From Sitta carolinensis (taxonomy: Eukaryota; Chordata; Aves; Passeriformes; Sittidae), in assembly GCA_032173965.1 (NCBI GenBank), contig CM063292.1, forward strand, positions 3,672,001-3,736,000: a stretch of 64,000 bases of DNA, given 5' to 3'. The notes under the pieces were generated by a model. That model did no database searches and was not told the DNA's origin. It saw nothing but the letters and a program-made list of their open reading frames with translations. Made by a program: the position numbers and the translations under genes. Positions 1 to 11,200 of the stretch are shown here, in pieces (position 1 is the stretch's first letter; every line of letters begins with the position of its first letter).

Positions 1-2010
1 ATCTAAAAGTGTTGGTTTAAATAGTCTTTCCAGCATCTCTTTAGATGTGAAGAGGATATATCTGTTGTCGTTTTCTATTCTGCTCCTTTGGGTTTTTGAA
101 GATATCCAGCTGCTGGCTCACCAGAGGTAAGGGATCTGGGGGCAGGCATCCCTGACTGCTGCAGAGAACAGAGGGCCTTTCTCCCCGTGCTGTTCTGAAA
201 GGTTCAGCTTGACAGAATCTCTGTGACTACAGAATCACTGCTTGGGGATGTCACCCAGCAAAGGGGAGCTCCCATTTCCTGGACATATTGGGCAGAGAAA
301 TGCAGGTTTTGGCACATCAGCTTGGCAATGGTGGCTGCTGAGCCCTTTGGTTTCCAGGATTTTCCAGCCTGGCAGGGGAGTGCTCGTTTCCTCAGTCTTT
401 CCTGTCTCATATTTGCTGAGTGATTTTTTCAGAAATGGTTTCATCTCTTTTGGCTGCTTTGCAGAAGGGAAGGGATCAGATTGCTGGGGCCATGGGTTAA
501 AGCTGCTGGTAAAACCTCAAACCATCATCCAGCCACAACTGAGGCAGCCCCACGAGGTGGGGATGATGCTGAAGGTGCAGATTTTGCAAAGGGGCTCTGC
601 TCTGCTCTTCTAGATGTAGATGGCTTGTTCAGGCCCTGGAGATTGTTCCTAAACTGACAATATTCCAGGGCCTCATCCAAGCAGATTCTGGATAAAGCAG
701 GAGGATTTGAGGTCTTTATCTGCAGCATGGTGTTTAATATAGATGGTATTTTATTTCTTCTTTAACTCCCATCCCAGATGGGAAAGTTCTGCCTTGCCAG
801 CTTGGTTTGTCTCTCAGGTAGTTCTCACATTACATTTTTGATGCTGGTAATTGTTGCTTATACTAAATGAAATTACTATTAGACTCTGCAATCTCTTTAA
901 TTTCTAAATAACTTCTTATAGCTGCAAATCAAACAGACTGTCTTCCTTTTCTTGTGGGAATTTGAACATGTATTTGACTTTATTGTTATTAAATGCCACT
1001 TATGTTACTCCACTTGTAGTAAGTAAAGAACAGAGCCTTTTAAAAATAATAAAAACTAACTTGCCTTGCATCCAACCTGTGTCATCTATCTTTATTTATT
1101 GTGAAAATATTTGCAATAATCTTTTAAACATTTACATATCCCACACTTTCTTTTTTTTTTTTTTTTTCTGATCACTTATTTAATATATTTTGTGACTTCT
1201 AAATCAACACATCTTAGACCAACAAGCCCCCAGCTGTTCAGAGCAGGCTTGGACTGATGGTCCTGGCCTGTAGTTAACAGGGTGATTCTCATGCACACCA
1301 GGAACAGTAAATAAAAGACAAAGAAATAACCTGGGAATGCAATCAAGAGAGAAGGAAAGAACCTCTCTTAATAAAAAGGAGATTGCATTACACAGCCATG
1401 CCTCCAAGTGCCATTAGGATGCTGGGTCTCCATTATCTGTAATTCCCAAAATATTTAATTTGCAGCTACGAGCAATCTTTAACACACAGAGAGGCAGGGC
1501 TCACACAAAAGCAATTTGAAAGGAGCTAAATGCTCCAACTTCACTCTCTTGCTATTGCCTGAGATAGGACTGCTGTACTTTAGAATGTATTTTTCACACT
1601 GTCATGTTCTTTATTTGCTTTGCTGAGTAACTTTGTCTCCTTTCCTCCTCCTTTTGTTTGTTTTTAGGGCTGTAAAAATCCAGGGCTGGTGAGTTGCCAT
1701 GAAGGGAAAGGCATTATGAGAGAGCTGGGTATGAAATCAGGAGGCCCAAATCAATGAACTCCTCTTTCCAGGAGAATGTGGGGCAGATTTTCCACCCAGC
1801 CTCTCGTGTGCACAGCCCTGAAGAGCTGCTGTGCGCTGGAGTGCTTCAAGCATTTCCCTCCTGTGGCACCAGGGGACACCTCCTGCAGATCAGGACGGTA
1901 AAATGTTCTCACAGGGGTCTGGAATTCCTGTCGTGCTACAATATTCCAGATTTTACAAACTTGAGCAAACGTGGAGTGGGGCACCCTTTGCAGGAGTGAC
2001 CAGGGGTGTG
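1..2010. other. Unique non-coding stretch
   Basis: No recognisable gene or repeat family. The only low-complexity feature is a T-rich run at about 1149-1169. Small open frames around 204-613 and 1751-2029 exist on both strands at once, match nothing I know and have no coding signature. The part from about 830 to 1170 is more AT-rich than the rest. Confidence 0.6.
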
Positions 2011-2332
2011 TGATGCTGTGGGATAACACATGACATGGACTTTTTTAGTGATTTTTCTCAAGGTTGCGTAAAAAAATGTCTTTATTAGAAATCATCTCTT
2101 TTTACATGCTATTTTCCACAGACCAAGGTGATTGGTGAAAGACAAACCTCTTCACCCACACTGGTCAAACCAGAGGTCCCTCCTCACAGAAAGAATTCAC
2201 AACATGAATATCGTTACAAAAACCATCTTGGTGTTTACGTTTTTTTCTCTGGGAACGAATTTCAGAAAACCAAAACATCAGAAAACTAGAACTTTAGAAA
2301 ATCAGAAACTTCAGGCCTGAAACCAGACTATG
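2011..2332 (-). mobile_element. Solo LTR, family A copy 1 (ERVK-like)
   Basis: One of four copies of a ~300-340 bp LTR in this window (others at 31933, 39963 and 46214). Read on the minus strand it starts near a TTTCAGGCCTGA motif. It carries an inverted CCAAT box (ATTGG at 2131-2135 on the plus strand) and a polyadenylation signal (TTTATT at 2081-2086, i.e. AATAAA on the minus strand). It ends with the family's GTGTTAT motif, 20-30 bases before the edge. The TATA region is degraded compared with copies 2 and 4. A poor 6-bp target duplication may exist (GGTGTG at 2005-2010, GATGTG at 2333-2338). No internal retroviral genes lie next to it, so it is a solo LTR. Assignment to an ERVK-like group is inferred from the 6-bp duplications of sister copies. 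Confidence 0.75.
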
Positions 2333-2896
2333 GATGTGTGCCTGGGAAATAAAGAATTACTGCTGCAGCAGAGGCAGAGCTGGGTGGTTTGGGGCAGCAG
2401 CCGTGGCTGTTTGGGGGCACCCTGAGCTGACAGAATGTGCCTCTGCTGCTGCTGCCATGAATTACCCTGAATTGCTCAGGCTGGGATCTGATCCTAGAGC
2501 TTGAGAGGAAGATTATTCCCCTGAGAGGAAGATTATTCCCTTTGGTGCCCTAGAGCCAAACCAGAACAGAGCTGTGGCAGTGAGAAGCTGAATTAGAGGT
2601 GATAATTCAGGAGCCTGGAGCTCTGCTGGGGGTTTAGGGAAGAGGATCCCGAGCCCAGGGCATCACACAAACCTTTCTGCAAATTTTGGGAATGAAGCTG
2701 TGCTGGGGGTGCTGTGTGCTTTTAACCCTCAGCACCTCGATGTGGGAAAGCAGGGGGAATGAAAATATGGAAGTGTGCCTGTTGGAAATGTTGGTCAGTC
2801 CTTGTAAAAATATATATGTGCTTGTAAAAATATACTGTGGGGCCATGGCTTTATGTGGCAGTTCTTAGGACAGAGTCACCATTTTTTAAATAACTA
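2333..2896. other. Unique stretch with two short 20-bp-period duplications
   Basis: A 20-bp segment (core GAGAGGAAGATTATTCCC) is repeated back to back at 2501-2520 and 2521-2540 with one mismatch. A second short duplication (CTTGTAAAAATATA at 2801-2814 and 2821-2834) also has a 20-bp period. No gene seen. Confidence 0.6.
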
Positions 2897-3040
2897 ATCC
2901 TTAAGTCAGAGGAGAGCAAGTCATAAAGAAAATTGCATGGAGATAATTTTCTTCTGCTAAAAGGGCTCCAAGAAATGAAATGTTTCAGCCTCCATCAGGC
3001 AGCCTCTTGATTCTGTACTTATTTATTCATCTGCTTAACC
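2897..3040. repeat. Direct repeat F, copy 1
   Basis: This 144-bp segment recurs at 4984-5125 in the same orientation. By hand alignment there are about a dozen substitutions and one 2-bp gap, roughly 90% identity. Both copies contain GAGAGCAAGTCATAAAGAAA and both end in CTGCTTAACC. It does not resemble CR1, the LTRs or the MIR relic here. It may be a local duplication or a two-copy sample of a dispersed family. I see no coding frame shared by the copies. Confidence 0.85.
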
Positions 3041-4983
3041 TTGGGCTCTGAATTGTCCCCCTGAGAGCCCTCCTGATGCCCTGCTGTAATATCAGGGAGT
3101 AAAGGTGAGTAACAGCAAGAAACCCTGGAGAGAGATCAGGAAGCTGCTGCACAAAATGCTGCACAGACACCCAATAAAACCAGACAGACCCTGCCCCAAA
3201 ATCCTCCAGGTAATGCCAAGGGATCACAGCTGGATACAGGAAGCGGGCTCAGAGGAAGTGCCAGCATGTTAGGAGCAGTGTGAAAGTCAAAACTCAAGCC
3301 CAGGGCTGGCTTTTGGCAATCCTGAGCTTACAGAAGGAGAGGAATAAGAAAGGGCCATGGCTGAGGGGTGGAGCAGTGAGCAAACACAGGCTCCCCTGGA
3401 AAAGTGAAACCAGGGGGATGGAGATGATGCAGAACCACAAATCTTTGCAAGATCGGTGCCCATGTGTTCAGGGTGATTTTTCATAGGTTTCTCCTTATGT
3501 CTTTGGATTGGGCAGTCAAATCCTATCTGCTTGTGTGGGAAAATAATTAAAGATTAATGGGTATGCTCAGCACAAGAAAATTCTAATTATGAATAGGCTG
3601 AGATCTTCAGCTTAGCAAAATGTTAAGGACACACATATAGGACAATATGAGAATAATTTTTATAAGATTGGTATTGCTTAAAGGCAAATATAACTTTCAC
3701 CGTTTATGACTTTTCTCTCGGATGGTTGCTTTGGTTTTTTTTTTCTTTGTTTTTTTTTTTTTTTATTTTTTTAACAGTATTTCCTAATTTCTTTCCTTTT
3801 CTTTCTATTCTCTCTATGCCATGGTTGAGAAATTGCCACCATTAATGTTTCATAACCTCCAGAGTGTGTGCTAAAAACACAGAAATGTAGAAACAAATCA
3901 CCTTTTGGTGTTAATGCAATATTGTACAAAGAAGGGATGAGACTTTACGGGGGGGGGGGGGGGGGGAGAAAGGGGGCAGTAAAAATGTGTCTGACAAAGC
4001 ACATTGAGAGTTTTTAACCAGTTTAAACACTTTTATCACATCTTGTAGTGACTTATTAACAGTGCCTTCAACCTTTATATATTCCAATAACAACCTGATG
4101 TCTTCATCTTATCTTATGGAACGATAATTGGCTGAATCCAGGTACCAGTGCCTGGAGGCCATAGAACCTTATAGACTTTAATGGCTCATTAGGTATTTAT
4201 TCACTTTAACTTAAACAGCTCAGCCATTTGTGGAAAATGAGCCCTTAAAATGGAATTAGGGTTCTTGGTTGGTTTTTTGGTTGTTTTTTTTTTTAACCTA
4301 CACATAGTGTATAATTGAACTGCTACTGAGTTTAAATTTCCAGATCTGCCAGCTTAATTTGGCTTTGCTCTCTTCCCTTTTCAAAATGGGTTGTGGCTTT
4401 GTAATAATGCTTTATGCTGAGGAACTATGCTGGTGGCACTGAGCACTGCTTGAATGAAACAGAATGCTTCCTTCAGTTAAAAACCAAGCCGACCCCTCTG
4501 AATGTGTGCTTAATGTCCTTTGATAACTCACACTGACAGGTGTCATCTCTGCAGGCTCCTTCAAGCCTTTAATCACCAGAAAGCAGAGGCTGGAGAGGTC
4601 CTAATTAATCTGAATTTTAGCCAGGGAGGTGGGTGGTTCTGCTTCACCGTTCAGAATAGCACGAGCCTGGTGCCACACACATGGAGCACCTTGGGTTGTG
4701 TCCAAGAGCAGGAGGCTGGGAGAGGAAAAGGCTGTGAAAGGTAGCAGAGGGCAGGGAGGATGTGAGGGTGAGATCCTTCAGTGGTTCCAGCTGACCTCAC
4801 TAGCTGTGCTGGACAAGAAAAAAAAAAAGTAAAAAAAAGTTCTCCTTTTTACTCTCCGACCTGGAAGGGCCAGCACAGAGAAAAATGTGATTTTTTTTCT
4901 GCATTAAATAAAAATCTAGTTATGTCAGTGAAAATGTACCATGACCACAGTGTTATGGTTAAATCCTGATTTAAAAAAATCTG
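3041..4983. other. Unique stretch between the F repeats, with homopolymers
   Basis: Contains a T-rich run at about 3736-3773, an uninterrupted run of 18 G at 3949-3966, a T run near 4283-4293 and short A runs near 4818-4838. No gene or recognised mobile element. Small frames here are ordinary chance frames. Confidence 0.6.
3949..3966 (+). repeat. G18 homopolymer
   Basis: Eighteen consecutive G, followed by more G-rich sequence to 3977. Long G runs are uncommon in vertebrate DNA. They can form G-quadruplexes and are prone to length error in sequencing, so the exact length should not be trusted. Confidence 0.95.
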
Positions 4984-5125
4984 ATCCTTACATCAGAGGA
5001 GAGCAAGTCATAAAGAAAGTTGCATGAAGATAATTTTCTCCTGCTAAAAGGACTTCAAGAAATGAAATGTTTCAACCTCCATCAGACAGCTCTGATTTTG
5101 TACCTATTTATTCTTCTGCTTAACC
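4984..5125. repeat. Direct repeat F, copy 2
   Basis: Partner of the segment at 2897-3040, same orientation, about 2.1 kb downstream and roughly 90% identical by eye. Similarity ends sharply after CTGCTTAACC on the right. On the left it fades in an A-rich stretch. Confidence 0.85.
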
Positions 5126-6351
5126 AAATATAACTCCAAAATGTTGTTGAGTGGTTTTGTTTCAGATTGCTCTGCAAGGAGAATTTCCCTTGGGTTTAAA
5201 GGAAGATCATTTCTTTAAAGGGGTGCATCATTTCTTTGTGTGGCAGCCCTTGGTAGGTTCTCAGTGCCTGCAAGTTTTGCTGAATTTTACTCTTGTCCTT
5301 CCCTGCCCAGTAGTGCCCTGTGATGTGGGCACTGGCTTGTGAAAAAGAGAATTTTGTGCAGGATGCCATGGAATTTATGGCTGCATTTGGCTTCTTGCCC
5401 CCCGGGGTCTCTGTGGGAAGGGGGAGCTCCTGCTCCTTGGGATGCTGGCTCAGGTAGATTGGAGATAATGGCAGGTGAACATTCTGTTCTAGAGCCAAGC
5501 TGCCCAATTTCCCACCCTAATAAATCTATTTCTTTCCCACATCATCAGGCTAAGAGAAGCTTTATTGCATGAATGCATAAAAAATACCTGGAAATTGCTT
5601 TTAAACTGCCGTTTTTTTCATGTTTCCTTCTGTTCTTTTCCATTATTTGGAATGGGCTGAAGATGTCTGTATTTCCTCTATTTCGTTGAACAATACACTG
5701 TATATTTTACTGGGGGAGGGTGGCTTTGTAAAGGACAAATTATATAACTCTTAAAATGCTCAGGAATTAAAATGGTGCCTTTAATAGGAAGAGATTGTGA
5801 TGGACTCTGAGTGCCAATGGGAGCTGAGGGCTAAAATAAAGTATTGTGAGAGTTGTAGTCTAAAAGATGAGCAGGATGAAGCCGGGAAAAAGCAGGAGCT
5901 GCTTTCTCCTCCGTGGAGAATTGGAGGAGCAGTAAAATACCGAAAGGCTCTGTCTGTTCCAAAGGGATCATTAAGGTGAGTTTGTTACTTCAATTCACTT
6001 AGACCGGTGCTTAAGGACAATTTGTTCGTGATTCCCCCTGCCAGCTGAAGCAAACGGTTTTCTTTTCTTTTCCTCCCTTTTCCCCCCGATGAGACCTCAG
6101 GAGGTTCTGAGAGGGAATGGCTGGAGACAGGAGCCTGGCTCCTCAGCCCGATCCCCTCTCCATCAGCCCCGGCTGCTTCCTGCACGCCCAGCAGCGCCCA
6201 CAGCCTCTCACACCCATCTAAATCCATTTCTGACCAGTGCCACAGCAATGCACCAGCAGCGAGCTCTGCTTTGTGCTGGGGCTTGGCTGCCTTTTAATTG
6301 CAGAGTTTCTCCTGCTCTGGGGATGCCCCCGTTGCCCAGCACCTTCCACAA
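5126..6351. other. Unique non-coding stretch
   Basis: No recognisable gene. An open frame at 5797-5979 runs into AAG|GTGAGT at about 5974-5982, which fits the vertebrate splice-donor consensus, but the predicted peptide is unfamiliar and no convincing upstream acceptor was identified. A short pyrimidine-rich block lies at about 6058-6087. Confidence 0.55.
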
Positions 6352-7073
6352 ATTGTCTGTATTGTCTATATGAAATGTGCGTTATTGTCTGTATGAAATA
6401 TCTGTGATTGTCTATATTAAATGTCCATTATTGTCTATATAAAATGTTCATTATTGTCTGTATGAAACGTCCATTATTGTCTGTATTAAATGTTCATTAC
6501 TGTCTATATTAAATGTTCGTTACTGTCTATATTAAATGTTCACTACTGTTTATATGAAATGTCCATTATTGTCTGTATGAAATGTCCATTATTGTCTGTA
6601 TTAAATGTTCATTACTGTCTATATTAAATGTTCATTACTGTTTATATTAAATGTTCATTACTGTCTATATTAAATGTTCACTACTGTTTATATGAAATGT
6701 CCATTATTGTCTGTATGAAATGTCCATTATTGTCTATATTAAATGTTCATTATTGTCTGTATGAAACGTCCATTATTGTCTGTATTAAATGTTCATTACT
6801 GTCTATATTAAATGTTCATTACTTTTTATATTAAATGTTCACTACTGTTTATATTAAACGTCCATTATTGTCTGTATGAAACATCCATTATTGTCTATAT
6901 TAAATGTTCATTATTGTCTATATGAAACGTCCATTATTGTCTATATTAAATGTTCGTTACTGTCTATATTAAATGTTCACTACTGTTTATATGAAATGTC
7001 CATTATTGTCTGTATGAAATGTCCATTATTGTCTATATTAAATGTTCATTATTGTCTGTATGAAATGTTTCTT
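6352..7073. repeat. 23-bp minisatellite, about 31 phased units
   Basis: A partial 9-bp unit at 6352-6360 is followed by units starting at 6361, 6384, 6407 and so on to 7051. Every start is separated by exactly 23 bp, so 30 consecutive steps have no insertion or deletion. Units follow the pattern ATTGTCTRTATKAAAYGTYC then ATT, with variants beginning ACTGTC or ACTGTT. Variants recur in blocks (for example a unit ending CACT, then ACTGTTTATATGAAATGTCC, then ATTGTCTGTATGAAATGTCC at 6522-6590, 6660-6728 and 6959-7027). This indicates higher-order duplication of several units at a time. Open frames at 6628-6834 and 6876-7076 only translate the repeat: 23 is not a multiple of 3, so all frames cycle every 69 bp. 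Confidence 0.97.
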
Positions 7074-7909
7074 TGAATTCTTTTTCTTTAGAAGCACTAT
7101 ATGTACATAATTAATGCCTGGACAGCTCTTAAGGCTGTCCCTCACCCCTGGTAACATTGCTCAGTTTAGGAAAGGTGCCTCGATGTTTAATTCCTGCAGA
7201 CTCCTGGGCTGAGGGCAGTGCAGGATGGCAGTGAGAGCAGGGTCAGGGCTGGGGCTGAGACTCACCCCATCCCAGGTGGGATCAGGCAGAATGGATCCCC
7301 CATCCCACAGGGAGCAGAGGAACCACAGTCCCCAAAGCTCCTGCTGTCCCTTCCATCCTTTCCATTCCAAGGATCATTCCTAGGATAACGATTCTTCTGG
7401 GACAAGGCACCACTCAATCAACATTTTTTCCTAACGAACCCCAGTGCTCCCCTGAGCTGGGCCCACCTCTGCTTTGTGCCCAGGAGCTGTGTTGACACAA
7501 TTGATTTGGACTCGTGGAAAGTGTTTGACTCAGCGCTGCACAACAGTAATTAACAGCAATTATCGTGGCACATATTAAACACTGCAGAGTGTGGCACAGG
7601 GGGCTCCAGGTCTGCAGTCAGCACTCAGGGCACTTTCCAGCTCCCTCTGGGGTCTTGCTGTGGGTTGGGCACAGAAAGCTTGGCTGGCTGTGCTGGTTTG
7701 GGCTGGGGGAGCTCATTTTCCCATTTTCCTCTGCTGGAGCTGGGGGCAGCACGCTGGAGGGTTTGGGGGTTTGAGCCCTAAATCAGGGCTCCCCTGGGGC
7801 TCTGCAGGGAGCAGGTGCAGGAGGGGCCAGGGGGGAGCATGGCTGGGCCAAACTGGATCAGGGAACCCCTTGGCTCTATCAGGTTCTTCTTCTCAGGGTC
7901 AGGATTAAA
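7074..7909. other. Unique, somewhat GC-rich stretch
   Basis: No recognised repeat. Open frames at 7161-7370 and 7591-7908 sit in locally GC-richer sequence and resemble no known protein. A small hairpin GGACAGC/GCTGTCC with a 7-nt loop lies at 7120-7140. Confidence 0.5.
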
Positions 7910-8290
7910 AGCACAAGAAACAGATTCTCGTTGGAACTTGGATATTTATTATTTCTTATCTGAGTTCCAGCCTCACTGACCATGAGTGCTTCTGCATGCT
8001 AAGTTAACAAGGCAAAAATGGAGTGCAGAGCTGTGTCTGCAAAGTCTTTTTAAGCCTAAATTACTTAATTATGAGATGCCAACTAATTTATTTTAACTAG
8101 CTACCTGTGTCCCACACTGCGGATTTTTTCAACCAATCCCACAAAATCACCCAAACTTGTGAAGAAGAAGAAGAGTACACCCTAACCCCTCCATCTTGTT
8201 TTATATATATATTTATTATCATAACCCACCACCTTAATTCTAAATCTCCCACCCTGTGATATAACACAGTTCTGTTCCCCTCCACACTCA
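7910..8290 (-). mobile_element. Solo LTR, family C (avian ERVL-like), minus strand
   Basis: Read on the minus strand this has LTR architecture. A pyrimidine-rich TTCTTC block (GAA repeats at about 8161-8175 on the plus strand) and an inverted CCAAT box (CCAAT at 8133-8137 plus) come first, followed by a TATA-like CTTAAAAAGA (about 8047-8053) and a polyadenylation signal (TTTATT at 7945-7950 plus). The block CTCAGATAAGAAA followed by AATAAA is shared with the LTR at 25949-26423, and both have a GATGGAGGG block upstream, so the two are related. Outer borders are estimates and no clear target duplication was seen. No retroviral genes adjoin it. Confidence 0.6.
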
Positions 8291-11200
8291 CACTCTCAGT
8301 GCTGTCACTCAGGTTTGGAAGCCTTTCCCATGGTCCCAGGTAAATGCAGTGTGTTTTTAAGGATCAGTCCCTGTCAGCACAGAAAGCCTGAAATTCTCAG
8401 TGTCCAGGGTTCCAACAGTGGGACATCCCACAGCTCAGAACATCCTGCCCAGTACAGGAACTGGGGAACTGGTTCTGGGACAGGCTGGACATCACCCAGA
8501 GGTTTGTGAGCAACTGTCTTGGCATCACTTGGTTTTGTAGAGGGTTATCTCTCTCTCTCCCTCTCCTTTTTACTACAATTTAATCAGTAGTAGCATACTT
8601 TGCTTGGTTTCAAAGTGTTTATCTCTCTTCTTCTTGACCCACGAGCTTTCCCATCTCCTTTTCTCCCCCAGTTCTGTTGAGGCAGAGCTTTGAGGGAGCA
8701 GCTCGAGGCCAACCCACCTCTGCTTCCTTTCTGAAAACTTCAGAACAACTTGCTGATGTGGAAAACTCAAGGTAGTCATGGTATTATCCAGCTGGAATGA
8801 AGGTTCTGATGTGCTTTGATTAAAGCCCACGTGGGGGAACAGCTCATGTGAGGCACAGCAGACATTTCCTTACTCTAACAAGCAGGATGAGATCCAGTTA
8901 ATTTTGCTTAAACTATAATAACTCATTCCAACTGGAGTTGTGGCCCTGGAGGTCAGTGGAAAAATAACTGCCCTGTGTTGACTTTGAGCCAAAACACAGT
9001 AACTCAGGGACTGAAGGCAGGATGGGACCTGTAGCAGAAAACTGGAGCCAGCACAAATCCCAGGTGCTAAAATTTCACACACAGACCTACAGATTCATTA
9101 TTTCATTTTGTAATCTTCCCTAAAACCCATCCTAGCTCCTACCACAAAACATGCTCAGGATGCAGGAATTACCAGGTGATGCATTGTGACCTGGATTCTA
9201 CAGGAAGTCACACAGATTAAAATAGCTTTCCCTTCCGAATTTTATAAAAATTCTGTGAGGCTGAATGAGATCACAGCCTGTAATGACAGTGTTCTCTGTC
9301 TCCTAGCACCACCAATGATTAGAAGCAGAATTATAGCGTGGTGATTTCATGTCAGAGGACAATGCTTTATTAGAGTTTGATTTACTTAGCCATTTAAGCA
9401 CGCTGAATCAGAGCAGGGGAAAGTGCTCTAGAAGTCATTTTTTCGTTAGCTCTGTTATTTTTGTTTTGTTCTGTCTTTATTGTGACCTTTACCAGACTGT
9501 AAGGGCTCCTGGAAAACAGGAATGGTGTTTTTTTAGGTTATGATTCACCCGAATGTAGCACTGGTGGAACAGTAATGTGCCAAGGGGACAGAGAAGGTCT
9601 AAGGGACATGGCAAGAAGCTGATGACCTAAATATGAGCATGGAATGGGTTCTTCTCCTGATTCCCATGGAGGTGATAATGGCTACTCTTGATTAGGAGCT
9701 GCCCGCTGTTGAGTCACGTTTAATTACTCAAGTGGGAATTTACATCGCCCAATTTTCCCATGTATGAGGTAAAACTGATCTGATTTAGGAGTGTAGGTGC
9801 TGCAGAGAGTCCAAAGGAAAGAATTAAACAGAATTAAACAGCTCTGCTCTCACGGACCCCTGAGAAAGGTGGGCTGACACAGCTCCTGGGAATACCTGTG
9901 TCACCACAAATAAGGAGGGGAATTCTGATGCCTGGCTCTGCTCAGAGCTGCCCTGTCCCTGTCCCTGTGGATTCTCACTCCCTACCCTCCTCTCTGCTCC
10001 AAGGCTGGGAGAGGATGGGCAAAAATCAGAGCAAGCAGGGGTTGATGGTCAGGAAATCTTTAGCTTCTCATTGAAGGTAATTTATCCTTTTATTTTTTTT
10101 TTTCCCCACAGGCACAGAAATTCCCATGCCAACACTTCCTCTGCTATTACATTTTCAAATTTTGCAGGGTCAAATTAACCCCCTGCACCCCACCCTGGGG
10201 GACCACTGGGGTTCCTGGGGCACTGTGACACCACCTCTCAGGGAATGCGTTGCCCTCGGGGCCACCAGGGGTTAGTTAAGCAGTATTTCCGCGTGTTTGA
10301 TTACCAGTTTGAGTTAATTAATGGGCTGCATGTGATCTCTATTAATTAGAGGCTGCTCAAGCCTTGATAAAGTGTGTGTCCTCCTAGCACAGCATAATGG
10401 CTTCACAAAACCCCTACAAACTGTGGTTAATTAGAAGTGCATTAGTATTTCAGTGTTTAAGGGATGAGAAAGAAAAGATAAAATGCCTTTTTATGATGGT
10501 GGTAAATTGGTTCTAAGAAAAGCCTTCCACGAAGTGAAGGTAGGGATGGGGTTTTTTTTGAAGATGAAATGATTTGGTGGAAACAATTTTTCCCTAATTT
10601 GACAGCTTTGCTCTGACTGCCTAATCTGTGGGAAGAGCAAGCTTAGGATGGAAATAAAAAAGGCAGGAGGGACACATTGCTTCAGTGGAGGAAAGACAGT
10701 AATCTATAGTGGCTATTTCCTTTAATTTGATAGTCAGCTCTGCCCAGCTGTGTAAACTCCCGGGGGGCTCAGCTCCCACTTCTCCCAGCCCCAGTCCCGG
10801 GCAGAAATCCTCCTTTTGTCCTGCAATTAACGTTCCCTGCTCGATGTCCTTGCTTTCAGCCAATTTGATGCTGCACTTAGAGGCCAGCCCTGTCCAAACC
10901 TGAGCGCACAGTCGAAAAAACCAGGGACAGCTCATGAACCTTTCACTGGTAGCGTGTGTTTTCTCATTTTGATTTACCTGCCAACAGAGCTGAGAGCAGG
11001 ATTATCAGCTCAGTCCCAGTTCCTGCCATTTTGGCCCCTGCACTCCCACGAAGTTCCTGTGATTGCTGTGGGGTCCACGCAGCAGAATATTTGTGTTGCA
11101 TCCATAGAAACGTCCACGTTTTTTCTGTTTGTATTGATCCAAACCCTGAGGTTCTTTGCCCTTTTTCTGGCACAGCTGCCCTTCCAGCCCACGAGAGTTT

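Noticed and set aside
5797..5979. Possible exon ending at an AAG|GTGAGT donor
   Set aside because: A single good donor is common by chance in 64 kb; the peptide is unfamiliar and no convincing acceptor or partner exon was found.
6628..7076. Two 66-68 residue frames with repeating Ile-Leu-Asn-Val-His motifs
   Set aside because: They are translations of the 23-bp minisatellite, which leaves all frames open by its composition.
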